A DNA stretch of 64,000 bases from an uncultured Clostridia bacterium (GCA_947581635.1 CANPVE010000003.1:124001-188000); one strand, 5' to 3'. Shown: positions 1 through 9,370, counted from the stretch's first letter. Made by a program: numbers and translations. Notes: generated from the letters alone by a model not told the origin.

Positions 1-777
1 TTCAGCCGCGCCGCTGCTCTCAGTCGCGTTCTTTTGATCCGGTGTGGACGTCTCGGCCGCCTGTCTGGTTGGGGTGGGCTGACGCTCGTCCCTGTTGATA
101 AACACCGAATCCGAGCGAAGATCGGGCAGATAGGAGTCGGGCTTATCTTCCGACGAGTCGGCGGAAGAAACAGGAGCCGCCGCCGAATCCAATGTTATCG
201 GAGAAGGCGTGGGCGGAGCAGATCCTATGGGTGTATTCAGCCCGCCTGGGAGACTGAAATCGTTGTCACGATTGTTAAAAGAAAACTGCGACGGCGGACG
301 GGTTTCTGTCGGATTGTCAAAATATTTATCGAATTTAGAGGAATCGGCATCGTCATAGCCATCGTATTCCAAACCGCCCAGCATCTCTTTTGCCGCGCTG
401 CTGTCGGAGTATATAGAGCTGTCGGGGTAGACGTCGTCCTCACTCTCGCCCTCTCTAGGAGGATCGAAAAGATAACCAAATTCAGAATGACTGCTCTTTA
501 TTGTGCCTTGTGAGTCATATTCATCGTTATCTGAAAGAGAGTTAAACGCATCATCGGTCAATTCTTCATTTTCATCATCGGAATTTGCGCCGTGACGAAT
601 AAACAGACCTTTTTTGGACTTAGTCGAATCGGCATTCTTCTCGGCTGTTTTTTTCTTTGCCCTGCGAAAATCCTTGCGGTTCATCTTTTTGGGTTTTTCA
701 GAAAAACTGTCGCTGTCAGGGTCGATAGTGTCGGTTTCAAAGTCATCATTATAATCCATATCGTCTTCAAATCCCAT
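1..777 (-). CDS. Hypothetical acidic low-complexity protein (C-terminus beyond window)
   Basis: The minus-strand frame is open from an ATG at 777 to base 1, giving at least 259 residues without a stop. A GGAGG lies 8-12 bases upstream of the ATG. The protein starts MGFEDDMDYNDDFETD and is rich in Asp, Glu, Ser and Pro, with a short basic patch (KPKKMNRKDFRRAKKK) near residues 27-42. No signal peptide, membrane segment or catalytic motif is visible, so it is probably a disordered cytoplasmic protein or the disordered N-terminal part of a longer one. It follows the Q/Y-rich gene on the same strand by about 40 bases and is probably co-transcribed with it. Function unknown. Confidence 0.7.
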   Translation of the reverse strand, partial: MGFEDDMDYNDDFETDTIDPDSDSFSEKPKKMNRKDFRRAKKKTAEKNADSTKSKKGLFIRHGANSDDENEELTDDAFNSLSDNDEYDSQGTIKSSHSEFGYLFDPPREGESEDDVYPDSSIYSDSSAAKEMLGGLEYDGYDDADSSKFDKYFDNPTETRPPSQFSFNNRDNDFSLPGGLNTPIGSAPPTPSPITLDSAAAPVSSADSSEDKPDSYLPDLRSDSVFINRDERQPTPTRQAAETSTPDQKNATESSGAAE

Positions 778-818
778 ATACAGTCCTCCATTCCTCGCAA
801 AAATCATGCGTCATATCA

Positions 819-2756
819 TCATCTGCCGACGGAACTTTGTCCGCCCTGTGCCGCCCCGTTCGGCGCGGCTGCCTGCGGATAGTATCTCTGTGCGCTCTGC
901 GGGTTTATCTGCGGGAAGCCTGCCTGTGCGGGCTGATTGTATCCGCCGCCTCCCTGTTGCCCCTGCTGACGTTTAAGATATTCCTGCTGCTGCTTAAGCG
1001 CTTGCTCGCGCTGCCGCTTGTAATACTCCTGCTGTTTTCTGTAGTATTCCTGCTGTTGTTTTTGAGCCTGCTGCTGCTGTTGCCTGTAATATTCCTGCTG
1101 CTGCTTGAACGCCTGTTCCTGCTGCTGTTTGTAATATTCCTGCTGCTGCCTGAGCGCCTGTTCCTGCTGTTGTCTGTAATACTTATCACGCTTGCGGCGG
1201 GCGGCGCTTTGCTGCATTCGTTGTTTGCGGATCCTTTCCTGCTGTTCACGCAGCATCTCGCGCCCATCGGCAATCCCCTTCTGGGTGGCGCGCTGCATTT
1301 GCTCCTGTATATCTCGGCGGCGCTCCTCGCGCGAGTTGTATTCGCCGCGTGGATATTTTCGATCTTCACCGTACGGCCTCTCGCGCTGCATATACGCTCC
1401 GGGGCGTCCGGTGCGGTGGCTCCCGCGATAGCGCGACTGCTCAGCCTGTTCCGCGAGCTTGCTTTGCTGACTGAGCCAGCCTGAATATTTGTTCTCGTCT
1501 GTATTCACGCGGCTGTAGCCCATGTTCCACTCGTAAAGCAGCGCTGGATCTGTCAATCCTTCTGGCTCGGCGGACTGTCCAGGACCTCGCATATCATGAT
1601 TTATTACGTCTCTGAGCCGCTCTTGACTCACTTGGACGTACGGATTGTTAAATTCGCCCGACATAATGCTTTCGCTTAGCACGTTCTTGCTTGCGCTCAA
1701 CCGTTTGCGTTGACGTCCAAGCCTGCGGTATCTGTCATCGGGGTCAAAGTCCATATCGGATACATAGTATTCTCTGCGCGCACTGCCGTTCGCTCGAAAC
1801 CTCTTATGTCCCGAGCGTTCTGAATCCCCGTCATCATATATTGTGTTTACCGTGTGTCTGAGCATTTCCCTTCTCGACGGCTCAAGGGAGTCTATCTTAC
1901 TCCATGTTCGGCTAAATCTGCCAAAATAGGGAATCGCGCGGCTGTCAGGCACCAGCCCGTCCTGTACCGGAATACTTCCGCGCCAGCTTCCACGACCCGT
2001 CACACGCTCTATATCGTACTCGTTATGCCCGTCATAGTCTGAAAACTCGTCGATGGAACCGGGGACCGTAAAGGCTTCATATATACCACTGTGACGCTTA
2101 ACCGGAGGTTTTCGGACTATGCCCGATTTTGCGTCCTCTATTTCACGGCGTCTTTTGACATCGGCCATTATCATTTCGGGCGTCTCACCGCGCTTTTCGG
2201 GAATCATCTGATCAACTTTGGCGCGGCGCTTGTCAACGGGTGAGTCGAGGCGGTTATACAGACGGTCCTTCGTCTTTTCTCTCACCTTTACGCGCCTCTC
2301 GGTTCCCGTACCGTAAAGGTAAGACAAATCCTCGGGGAGATCCTCCTTGATATCCGCGAGGGCATTGTATCTTAGGCGATCCAAGGTTATATTTGAAATG
2401 CCGCTGCCTATGTCACCTCTGGGACGGTAGCTGTCGGTATAGGCCGAACTGTCAAGGTCGAAATGCGTCTTGTCCGCGTTTATTATATCTTTTTTTAAGT
2501 CAAACGCAAAGCGATTTTCTCTTTCCTGCTGGGATTTCTCCGACCCTACTACAGATCTTCCGCCGGCTTCGGACTGATCCCGCCCGTCGTCAAAGAAAGA
2601 CGGCGAGAGTTTGAAATTTTCATAATCAGCACTCCACGAACCTTTTCTCCAGCGCTCCTGCATCTCGTCCATGGTTACGATCGAGTTGAACCTGGCCTCA
2701 TTCGAGCTTTCATCTATGTAAGGATTTACAAAAGGCTCCCTTAATCTCTCTGACAA
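819..2756 (-). CDS. Hypothetical protein with Gln/Tyr-rich coiled-coil repeats
   Basis: I chose the TTG at 2756 because AGAAGGAGGTG sits 9 bases before it; the ATG at 2786 has this ribosome site inside its coding region. The protein (about 645 residues) is charged and hydrophilic throughout, with no signal peptide or membrane segment. Residues from roughly 460 on form an R/Q/E-rich helix that turns into repeats of the type QQQEQALRQQQEYYK, with about four copies of a QEYY core, then a Gly/Pro/Gln tail. The pattern suggests a long coiled coil with a sticky tail, perhaps structural or scaffold-like. No known family was recognised. It lies between rlmB-like and the acidic gene, all on the same strand. 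Confidence 0.72.
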   Translation of the reverse strand: MSERLREPFVNPYIDESSNEARFNSIVTMDEMQERWRKGSWSADYENFKLSPSFFDDGRDQSEAGGRSVVGSEKSQQERENRFAFDLKKDIINADKTHFDLDSSAYTDSYRPRGDIGSGISNITLDRLRYNALADIKEDLPEDLSYLYGTGTERRVKVREKTKDRLYNRLDSPVDKRRAKVDQMIPEKRGETPEMIMADVKRRREIEDAKSGIVRKPPVKRHSGIYEAFTVPGSIDEFSDYDGHNEYDIERVTGRGSWRGSIPVQDGLVPDSRAIPYFGRFSRTWSKIDSLEPSRREMLRHTVNTIYDDGDSERSGHKRFRANGSARREYYVSDMDFDPDDRYRRLGRQRKRLSASKNVLSESIMSGEFNNPYVQVSQERLRDVINHDMRGPGQSAEPEGLTDPALLYEWNMGYSRVNTDENKYSGWLSQQSKLAEQAEQSRYRGSHRTGRPGAYMQRERPYGEDRKYPRGEYNSREERRRDIQEQMQRATQKGIADGREMLREQQERIRKQRMQQSAARRKRDKYYRQQQEQALRQQQEYYKQQQEQAFKQQQEYYRQQQQQAQKQQQEYYRKQQEYYKRQREQALKQQQEYLKRQQGQQGGGGYNQPAQAGFPQINPQSAQRYYPQAAAPNGAAQGGQSSVGR

Positions 2757-2806
2757 GACAACGCACCTCCTTCTGCCGGTAAACATCGAACAAATTCGTT
2801 GATCAT

Positions 2807-3691
2807 TTAACGGTTCCTCGCCTTTATGCCATTTCTCTGTCGGGTTATCTCATACATCACAACGGCGCAGGCAACTGACGCATTGAGCGAATTGATTTTG
2901 CCGCACATGGGCAACGAAAGCACTCCGTCGCATTTTTCGCGCACCAGTCTGCTCACTCCGCTGTCCTCGCCGCCTATTACAAGCGCGATTGCTCCGGTCA
3001 AATCGCCGCCGCACCACGGTTCGCCGTCCATGTCGGCACAATACACCCAGAGTCCCCTGTCTTTCAAAGTCTCTATACAGGACGAGAGGTTGGCGACCCT
3101 CGCCACCGGAACGTATTCCAGCGCACCCGCCGAGGATTTGCCGACAGCCCACGTCAGACCGACTGCGCGGCGCTTGGGTATTATCACCCCGTGCGCGCCC
3201 GCCGCCTCGGCCGATCGAATTATAGCCCCGAGGTTGTGAGGATCTTCTATGCCGTCGCATATTATCAGAAACGGAGCTTCTCCTCTGCTCTCGGCAAGAG
3301 CAAACATATCATCGATTTCCGCATACTCATGCACTGCCGCGAGCGCCGCTATGCCCTGATGATTTCCTCCGCACATAGCCTCCAGCTTGGAGGGAGATAC
3401 CTCCTTGACGGTGATGTTCCGCTCCTTCGCCATGGCGATTATCTGACCGAATGAACGCTGCGTTCCTTCCGACGCGCGCGCCGTCATGATGCACTCAATC
3501 GGACGTCCGCTGCGAAGCGCCTCGGTGACGGCATTGCGGCCTGTGATCAAGTCGCTGTGTCTTTCGCTTCTTCCGCCCTTTTGTTCCGGGTTTTCCCCGC
3601 CGTTGACACGTCCTCCGCGCTCATTCATCTCTGAATTTTCATTATTTTTTCTGTTGTCGAATTTACTGTTGTTTTTGAAGCTGTCGCTCAA
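2807..3691 (-). CDS. rlmB: TrmH/SpoU family RNA 2'-O-methyltransferase (RlmB-like)
   Basis: This is a SAM-dependent 2'-O-ribose methyltransferase of the SpoU (SPOUT) class; RlmB members modify G2251 of 23S rRNA. The three SpoU motifs are visible: LGAIIRSAEAAGAHGVIIPK, VIGGEDSGVSRLV and LPMCGKINSLNASVA. A substrate-binding N-terminal domain begins at DLITGRNAVTEALRSGRPIE. The start is a TTG with GGGAG upstream. The first 45 or so residues are hydrophilic and Asn/Gly-rich, an extension not needed for the fold. Family assignment is firm; the exact target (RlmB versus another TrmH-type rRNA site) is inferred. Confidence 0.9.
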   Translation of the reverse strand: MSDSFKNNSKFDNRKNNENSEMNERGGRVNGGENPEQKGGRSERHSDLITGRNAVTEALRSGRPIECIMTARASEGTQRSFGQIIAMAKERNITVKEVSPSKLEAMCGGNHQGIAALAAVHEYAEIDDMFALAESRGEAPFLIICDGIEDPHNLGAIIRSAEAAGAHGVIIPKRRAVGLTWAVGKSSAGALEYVPVARVANLSSCIETLKDRGLWVYCADMDGEPWCGGDLTGAIALVIGGEDSGVSRLVREKCDGVLSLPMCGKINSLNASVACAVVMYEITRQRNGIKARNR

Positions 3692-3990
3692 TTAAAGGCA
3701 CTCCCACTTCCTGATAAATAGCTTTATATCCCAAACGGCTCCCATGGCCGGCTCGATATCCGTCGCAGACCCCGGTGTCGTTTACGAAAAAAACACATCG
3801 GACAAATTGTAACGCTAATACGAGATAAAATCACAACAAAAATCCGCCGATTTTCATGTGTCCTCTCAATTGCATATTAGTATAACTCAAAATTTAAACT
3901 TATACAATATAATAATAACATAAATCTCGCCGCAGAAAATATATTTTTTATGAATTTCGCGTGAATCTCACTTGAAAAATCTGTAAATAG
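3692..3990. other. AT-rich intergenic stretch
   Basis: Between the rlmB-like gene and the mgsA terminator, about 300 bases hold no convincing gene. Bases 3830-3960 are strongly AT-rich. I see no RNA gene or repeat; a promoter for the minus-strand rlmB gene is expected here but no clear hexamer pair stands out. Confidence 0.5.
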
Positions 3991-4032
3991 CAAAAATAAA
4001 GGCACAAAGCTCCGTCAGAGCCATGTGCCTTT
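3991..4032 (-). terminator. Rho-independent terminator after mgsA
   Basis: AAAGGCACA and TGTGCCTTT form a 9-bp stem with a further inner pairing (GCTC/GAGC); on the minus strand it is followed by TTTATTTTTG. It lies about 60 bases past the mgsA stop. Confidence 0.8.
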
Positions 4033-4089
4033 GATCTTTTATCTTTGCACACCAAAAACTGATGAGACAAAATGCGGCGATTCCCATAA

Positions 4090-4488
4090 TCATTGCCTGA
4101 CGAGATTGCGCCAATCCAAATCGCCGCGATCCAGGCCGTGAATGAGCGCCTCCGCCGTTGCCATATTGGTGGCCACGGGGATAACGTGCATATCGCACAT
4201 ACGCAACAGATCCATGTCTTTCGGCTCATTCGGCTTGGGTGTGACGGGATCGCGGAAGAAAATGAGCAAGTCTATCTCATTGTATCCTATTCTGGCGGCA
4301 ATCTGCTCCCCGCCGCCTGCAGAACCGGGCAGGAAACACGTTACCTTGAGGCCGGTCGATTCGCTGATTATCCTTCCTGTGGTACCTGTGGCGCAGAGCT
4401 TGTGACGGCTAAGAATGCCGCAGTATGCTATACAAAACTGAATCATAAGTTCCTTTTTGTCATCATGGGCTATCAAAGCAATATTCAT
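4090..4488 (-). CDS. mgsA: Methylglyoxal synthase
   Basis: Converts dihydroxyacetone phosphate to methylglyoxal and phosphate, a bypass of lower glycolysis under phosphate limitation. Diagnostic blocks are IALIAHDDKK at the N-terminus, LCATGTTGRIIS (phosphate binding), GSAGGGEQI, IDLLIFFRDP (with the catalytic Asp of the family) and HVIPVATNMATAEALI. The length of 132 residues is near the usual 130-150. The ATG at 4488 is preferred over 4497 because GGGAG lies 9 bases before it. mgsA commonly ends mre/min/rod clusters in clostridia, which fits its place here after the MinD-like gene. Confidence 0.95.
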   Translation of the reverse strand: MNIALIAHDDKKELMIQFCIAYCGILSRHKLCATGTTGRIISESTGLKVTCFLPGSAGGGEQIAARIGYNEIDLLIFFRDPVTPKPNEPKDMDLLRMCDMHVIPVATNMATAEALIHGLDRGDLDWRNLVRQ

Positions 4489-4638
4489 TAATGTCATCTC
4501 CCAACAAATTTATTCTTTCTTATTTTAGTGATAATTAAACGCCTGAATTATTTAAAACTTTTCGGCTCAGGAAGCGCGTTTGCCAACTCACAAAAATAAA
4601 TAAAACGACAATGTGATAAAATTATGTAATATATAAAT

Positions 4639-5457
4639 TTAACTGTTTCTGTCAGCTTGCAACACCTTAATTTCTTTTGAACCGGTATGATCTTTCAATT
4701 TATTAAACAATGAGGGCTTGCAATCGAGCGGTATTTTTTCGCCAAATAAGCGCCGCACCGCATCTCGGCAGTAACGTGACGCCTCTCCGCCCGAATCAAT
4801 CTGATCTCCAAGCTTTACCGCGCGATCCGCCGCCTCGTCAAACGGAACCACGCCAAGCAGCTTGGCGCCAACGGTGTCGATACATTCATCAATGTCGGCC
4901 ACGCCGCCGCCATGCATATAATCTGGGGAGAATCGCGTGAGCAGCAAAAAGACCTCACAGCCACAGCATCCTTTCTCGGCGGCACTGTTTATTTTCCGCC
5001 GCAGCGCGGCCGCATATTGCAGGCTCAATTTGTCCGCGCACGCACATATCACAAACACATCGAAACAGCTCACGGCTCCGCAGTCGGGAACCGCTCCCGC
5101 ACGCCAGTCGGCTATTACATCAGCCCCCCTGCCCAAGTTCTCGACCAACCGACGCACCTCAACGGCGCACGCGTCAATTCTCACATCTGAAAACACGGGA
5201 GAAGGAAGCAGCTTCAAGCCATTCGTGCAGTCGAGCAGAGCGTCTTCGGCGCTGCATCCGCCGCTCAGAACATCGCCCAGATTCATCACCGCATCGCCAC
5301 TGACCGAAAGCACGTCAGCCAGCGTACCTCCGAAACCGCACAAATCCACAAGCACAACCTCTCGGCCAAGCTCCGCCGCCGCCAAGCCCATGCAGGCCGC
5401 CGCGAGTGTACAGCCCTGACCGCCCAAGGCGGAAATTACTGCAATTTTTTTGCCCAA
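4639..5457 (-). CDS. MinD/ParA-like protein with degenerate P-loop
   Basis: Overall it follows the MinD fold: an N-terminal P-loop strand, VVLVDLCG in the place of the deviant Walker region, LLGVVPFDEA, and a C-terminal LFGEKIPL block. Where MinD has KGGVGKTT this protein has LGGQGCTL (residues 11-18), so both the signature lysine and the P-loop lysine are gone. The switch II block reads ADWRAG instead of DCPAG. ATP hydrolysis is therefore unlikely (inference). A possible amphipathic segment LFNKLKDH lies near the C-terminus, as in membrane-targeting MinD tails. The start is a TTG with GAGGTGGTGA upstream. Its position in the mre cluster matches minD in other Firmicutes; minC and minE are not present. 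Confidence 0.75.
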   Translation of the reverse strand: MGKKIAVISALGGQGCTLAAACMGLAAAELGREVVLVDLCGFGGTLADVLSVSGDAVMNLGDVLSGGCSAEDALLDCTNGLKLLPSPVFSDVRIDACAVEVRRLVENLGRGADVIADWRAGAVPDCGAVSCFDVFVICACADKLSLQYAAALRRKINSAAEKGCCGCEVFLLLTRFSPDYMHGGGVADIDECIDTVGAKLLGVVPFDEAADRAVKLGDQIDSGGEASRYCRDAVRRLFGEKIPLDCKPSLFNKLKDHTGSKEIKVLQADRNS

Positions 5458-5688
5458 AACTTCACCACCTCGGCATCAAAGCGCCTTAATGAAATGATCC
5501 GCTCCTGTAAAATAAATTGGGAACATTTTTTGACAATAAGTCCCGTTTGTATGATAGCACAAAATTTTAAATAAGTCAAAGAAAATTTTAAATATTTCGG
5601 CAGTTACAGACCTTTTGCCGTGCCAAAAATTTCCAACCATCTTTGGTGATTTTCCCTTTCGTAAAATTCGGTTCAAACAAAGTCTCAA

Positions 5689-7845
5689 TCAACTCACGCC
5701 CTCGCTGTCATCCCAGTTCACTATTCCTCCCTCGTTTGCGATGGTGTAGCCCGAGGTTTTGGTCGAGAAGAAATATTCGTCAAATATGTCTCTGGCTACC
5801 TGCGCCATGACTTTACCGTGGCCGCACTTTTCACCGATAACAGCGACAGCTATCTGGGGATTTTCGTAGGGTGCAAAGGCAATAAACACCGCGTTCGGGG
5901 ATTCAATCTTTTGCTCATCATCGTTTTGAGCACTCTGATTGGTATCGGCAGTACCCGTTTTACCGCCTATTTCGATTTGATAATTTTCAAATGTTTCAGA
6001 TGCGGTACCGTCTTCCGTAACGCGTCTCATACCTTCTTTGACAATTTCCATCATAGTCTGAGACGCGTCCAGCTTGGCAAGGATGGTTTTGTTGTTCTCA
6101 GCGTCCGGAACCACTGTTTCAGACATATCGTAGGACTTAATGGTTTTTATCAGCGTGGCGGAATATCTAGTCCCGCCGTTGGCAAGAGTGGATATATAAG
6201 AGCAAATCTGCATGGGCGTGAACCTGTTGTCGCTCTGTCCGATCGCCGCTTGCAGCGTATCACCGGCGAACCACAGCAAATTGCGCTTCTGACGCTCCTC
6301 GCGCCCCGCGAGAATTCCGGTAGCCTCGCCTAATCCCACGCCCGTTTTGGCCCCAAGACCGAGCTGCCTGCAATATTCGTTCATATTGTCTATGCCTATG
6401 CGCTGAGATATGGTGTAGAAAAACACGTTGCACGAAACCGAGATTGCTTTGGTGACATTCACGTCGCCGTGAACTCCGTCACAGTCGAATTTCCTGTTGT
6501 TGTAGTCCTCGAGTATCAGAAATCCGTCACAATGTATTCTCTCGTTGCGATCGATTCCGTAAAGGCTGGGATCAGGCTCGTCCTTGTTGTTCTCATACTC
6601 CTGAAGGGCGCAGAGAGCCACGGCGGGCTTGAAGGTAGAACCCGGAGCATATCCGCCGCTGAGCGCGCGGTTGAAAAGCGGATTGTTGGAATCCTTGCTC
6701 AAATCGCTGTAATCCTGCAAATATGTGCTCAAATTAAACGAAGGATATGTAGCTGCGGCAAGCACCTCGAATGTGTTGACATTCATGACCACAACGGCGC
6801 CCGCGTTCGCGTCCGCTCCGCTGCCGACTATACCGGCCGCCTGTTGGGATTTTATCAGATTTTCTATTGATTGCTGCGCCGCCCGCTGCAAATCGGAATC
6901 CAGTGTGAGCACCACAGTGTTGCCCGCCTTTGGCTCGCGTGTGTACTCAGTGTAAATTACGTTGCCGTTTTCGTCGTGACGGACCTTCTTTATGCCATTA
7001 GTGCCGCGAAGCTGATCCTCGTATTCTTTCTCGACACCGAATTTGCCCACAACGTCGTTGTAGCCGTACCCTTTCTTTTTAAGGCTCTCGTACTCCTCGG
7101 CGTAAATCTTTCCCGTCAGACCTATCAAATGCGGCGCGAGAGTGCCGTCGGTGTATTCTCGTATCGGCACGATCTCCACCGTGACGCCCCGGAAGAAATT
7201 TGAGTTCTCGCTGATTATCTGCATTGTCTGCTGAGATATATCGCCCGCAAAGGTAAACGGAGTGGATGAGTTGAAGCCGTAAAGCTCCATTTCCAAACGA
7301 ACGCCCATTACGATCCTGGCTATCCGCGGCGCAAGTCCATCTGTCTCATATCTGTTCGCCATTTCGTCGAAGCAGTTCTGGGCCGTGGCATAGCTTTGCA
7401 GTTCCAACATAGTCTCCATTTTTTTGATTGCGGAGGCGTCATCGGTAAATTCCACATTGCCCAATTCGTCAACCGTCAGCGGACATGAATCCTCCCACTT
7501 GGGCGATCCGTCCTCGTTTCTGCCCTCGTTGTCGTCTATAATTCTCGTCAAACGATATATTATCTCGTTTCGCTGAGAATTTTTCAGCTTGTTGAACTCA
7601 GACGCCTGAAACACTATCGAATATCCCATACGGTTGGAAGCCACTGTCCGCCCGTATCTGTCCAAAATCTCGCCGCGCGCCGCCGTGACCTTTACGCTCG
7701 AAGCGGTGTATGACAGCGCGGAGTCGGCATATGTAGTGTAATTGACAATCTGGAAATCCACCAGCTTGAATATATAAGCCAATATTACAACAAATACCAG
7801 ACAGGCCAGTATAATGCAGCGTTTATAAATCAGCTTTGCGTCCAT
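5689..7845 (-). CDS. mrdA: Penicillin-binding protein 2, class B transpeptidase of elongation
   Basis: A membrane-anchored DD-transpeptidase that cross-links peptidoglycan in the elongation machinery. One N-terminal membrane helix (residues 11-30) is followed by a dimerisation domain starting near AARGEILDRYGRTVA. The three active-site motifs are present: GSTFKPA (SxxK serine), SVSCNVFF (SxN) and GGKTGTADT (KTG). The length of 718 residues is usual for class B PBPs of Gram-positives. AGGGGG precedes the ATG. It lies downstream of mreBCD and the DUF4299-like gene on the same strand, so it probably works with MreBCD and a RodA-type polymerase. Confidence 0.94.
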   Translation of the reverse strand: MDAKLIYKRCIILACLVFVVILAYIFKLVDFQIVNYTTYADSALSYTASSVKVTAARGEILDRYGRTVASNRMGYSIVFQASEFNKLKNSQRNEIIYRLTRIIDDNEGRNEDGSPKWEDSCPLTVDELGNVEFTDDASAIKKMETMLELQSYATAQNCFDEMANRYETDGLAPRIARIVMGVRLEMELYGFNSSTPFTFAGDISQQTMQIISENSNFFRGVTVEIVPIREYTDGTLAPHLIGLTGKIYAEEYESLKKKGYGYNDVVGKFGVEKEYEDQLRGTNGIKKVRHDENGNVIYTEYTREPKAGNTVVLTLDSDLQRAAQQSIENLIKSQQAAGIVGSGADANAGAVVVMNVNTFEVLAAATYPSFNLSTYLQDYSDLSKDSNNPLFNRALSGGYAPGSTFKPAVALCALQEYENNKDEPDPSLYGIDRNERIHCDGFLILEDYNNRKFDCDGVHGDVNVTKAISVSCNVFFYTISQRIGIDNMNEYCRQLGLGAKTGVGLGEATGILAGREERQKRNLLWFAGDTLQAAIGQSDNRFTPMQICSYISTLANGGTRYSATLIKTIKSYDMSETVVPDAENNKTILAKLDASQTMMEIVKEGMRRVTEDGTASETFENYQIEIGGKTGTADTNQSAQNDDEQKIESPNAVFIAFAPYENPQIAVAVIGEKCGHGKVMAQVARDIFDEYFFSTKTSGYTIANEGGIVNWDDSEGVS

Positions 7846-7903
7846 GGATCATTCCCCCTAAATTAACTCAACCGTTTTACTCGGACGCCAATCCAATGAA
7901 AAA

Positions 7904-8746
7904 TCAAAGGCTTACAAGCTTGTTGACATCATCTTCCGTAAGATTAATGACAACGTGTTCATCATCGTAATATTCAACATTGTCCAAACTGTTTACATAT
8001 TCAATAAATCTGTCATACGACACTCTTCCGGCGGTCTCTTCCCCTGTGTGGGCCAAGTAGACGTACCAGTTATTCACTTCAATGTCGTCAAATCCCATGG
8101 GTTTCTTGGCCTCGATGGGTATTATCGAGACAACATTCGCCGCTATCGCAAACACACCGAATGCTTCGCTTTCATCGTCAAGATAAAAGTGCGGCACAGC
8201 ATAATACGCGTCAAGCTGCTGTTTTTCGTTGAGCCATTCACCGAATTTATGCACGTCGCCACCGAATCGCTCGACTTCCCTTATGCCAATCGACAATGGA
8301 TTGCAAGCTCCGAACAACGTCACGTTCCCAGTTTTCCCGCTGCTGATCAACTGCGCCTCATGCTCAAGAGCTTGCACACTGGTGCTGATGTCGCGCTGAA
8401 TAAAATGCTCAATTTGGTTTATATCAGCCATTTGACCATCATAATCAAATATTCTTGTGCCGCAGAGCTTGCACAGCCTCACCACCGTCATATGGAAAAG
8501 CTCGATGTCATGCACACTGTTGGGATAAGGCAAGTGCAGTTCGATCGACTTTTCCATGAAGCAGACCTCAAAACCGCGCCCAATGTTCTCACGAGAATAG
8601 ATAACCGTATAATCTCCCGTATTTCCGTCGTTTAAACGGTAATACTCGTCCATAACGCCATAAGAAAGATTATCTCCCAAAATATCATTTAACGTGGGCT
8701 TTTTCCCAAATATCTTTTTGTTTTCTATGATAACAGTAGCCGACAT
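7904..8746 (-). CDS. DUF4299-like uncharacterised cytosolic protein
   Basis: About 280 residues, with no signal peptide or membrane helix. It resembles the Firmicutes DUF4299 family from memory: an N-terminal strand with an IENKKIFGKKPTL block, then IGRGFEVCF, LHLPYPNS and a glycine-free C-terminal half with VNNWYVYLAHT. Function is unknown. The ATG at 8746 is preferred over the longer frame because GGAGGT lies 9 bases upstream. It is inserted between mreD and mrdA, 72 and 58 bases away, so it is likely part of the same transcript. Family assignment is moderate. Confidence 0.68.
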   Translation of the reverse strand: MSATVIIENKKIFGKKPTLNDILGDNLSYGVMDEYYRLNDGNTGDYTVIYSRENIGRGFEVCFMEKSIELHLPYPNSVHDIELFHMTVVRLCKLCGTRIFDYDGQMADINQIEHFIQRDISTSVQALEHEAQLISSGKTGNVTLFGACNPLSIGIREVERFGGDVHKFGEWLNEKQQLDAYYAVPHFYLDDESEAFGVFAIAANVVSIIPIEAKKPMGFDDIEVNNWYVYLAHTGEETAGRVSYDRFIEYVNSLDNVEYYDDEHVVINLTEDDVNKLVSL

Positions 8747-8818
8747 ATTGCTCATACCTCCAACCAAAAGTGAATTGTTTATTCGCAGAGCGCATTGATT
8801 AATGAACAGTTCCAAAAA

Positions 8819-9328
8819 TCAATCGTCATAAAGCCGAGTGGTTATCGCGCGGTTGAAATAATAGAAAAGCGGCATTAACGCGGTGGAATAGATCGCGCGC
8901 GGGATAAGTATCCGAGCGATGAAAAACATTGTCATCTCGATGCCCGCGCCCGACAGAAATATCCACTGCACGACCGCCGCCAGCGACACCGAGACAAATC
9001 CAAGCATCAGCGAAGTGACCGCATTGTTGCGAAGCAGATACATCACCAATACGCCGCAGCCAAAGCAGATCACCATATGGGTCAACCCGTAAAAACCGAA
9101 TGGCGCGGTGCTCCCCACATCCATCAGCAGACCTGCCGCCAAGCCAAACCACATTCCGATGACGTCACCCTCAAACAGAGCTATGCTCACCGCGCACACC
9201 GTAAGCAGCATGGGCGCCTCACCGAAAAATTCCGGCATAAGACCGGGGGTAAACTGAAATATGTATATAAGAAAAAGCTCGGCTCCGTAAACTGTAAATT
9301 TGAGAGTTCTGCCTGTCAACCTTATCAT
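8819..9328 (-). CDS. mreD: Rod shape-determining membrane protein MreD
   Basis: An integral membrane protein of 169 residues with about five hydrophobic helices; MreD works with MreC and PBP2 in the elongasome. Features of the family include the short N-terminal tail, FQFTPGLMPEFFG near residue 28, and the Gly-rich FGLAAGLLMDVGSTAPFGFY block. Its place directly after mreC (42-base gap) supports the call. Confidence 0.88.
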   Translation of the reverse strand: MIRLTGRTLKFTVYGAELFLIYIFQFTPGLMPEFFGEAPMLLTVCAVSIALFEGDVIGMWFGLAAGLLMDVGSTAPFGFYGLTHMVICFGCGVLVMYLLRNNAVTSLMLGFVSVSLAAVVQWIFLSGAGIEMTMFFIARILIPRAIYSTALMPLFYYFNRAITTRLYDD

Positions 9329-9370
9329 TCGGCTTGTGCCACCCCCTATGCTGTCTCTTTATTCTTTATC

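Noticed and set aside
34..513. 159-codon plus-strand frame at the window start
   Set aside because: It is antisense to the acidic gene, which has a good start, ribosome site and continuous frame.
837..1484. 215-codon plus-strand frame opposite the Q/Y-rich gene, with Leu-rich 'membrane' stretches
   Set aside because: The Leu runs are the reverse complement of Gln/Glu codons (CAG/CTG) of the repeats; no ribosome site.
5476..5688. 70-codon minus-strand frame between mrdA and the MinD-like gene
   Set aside because: AT-rich, no ribosome site, no motif; probably non-coding.
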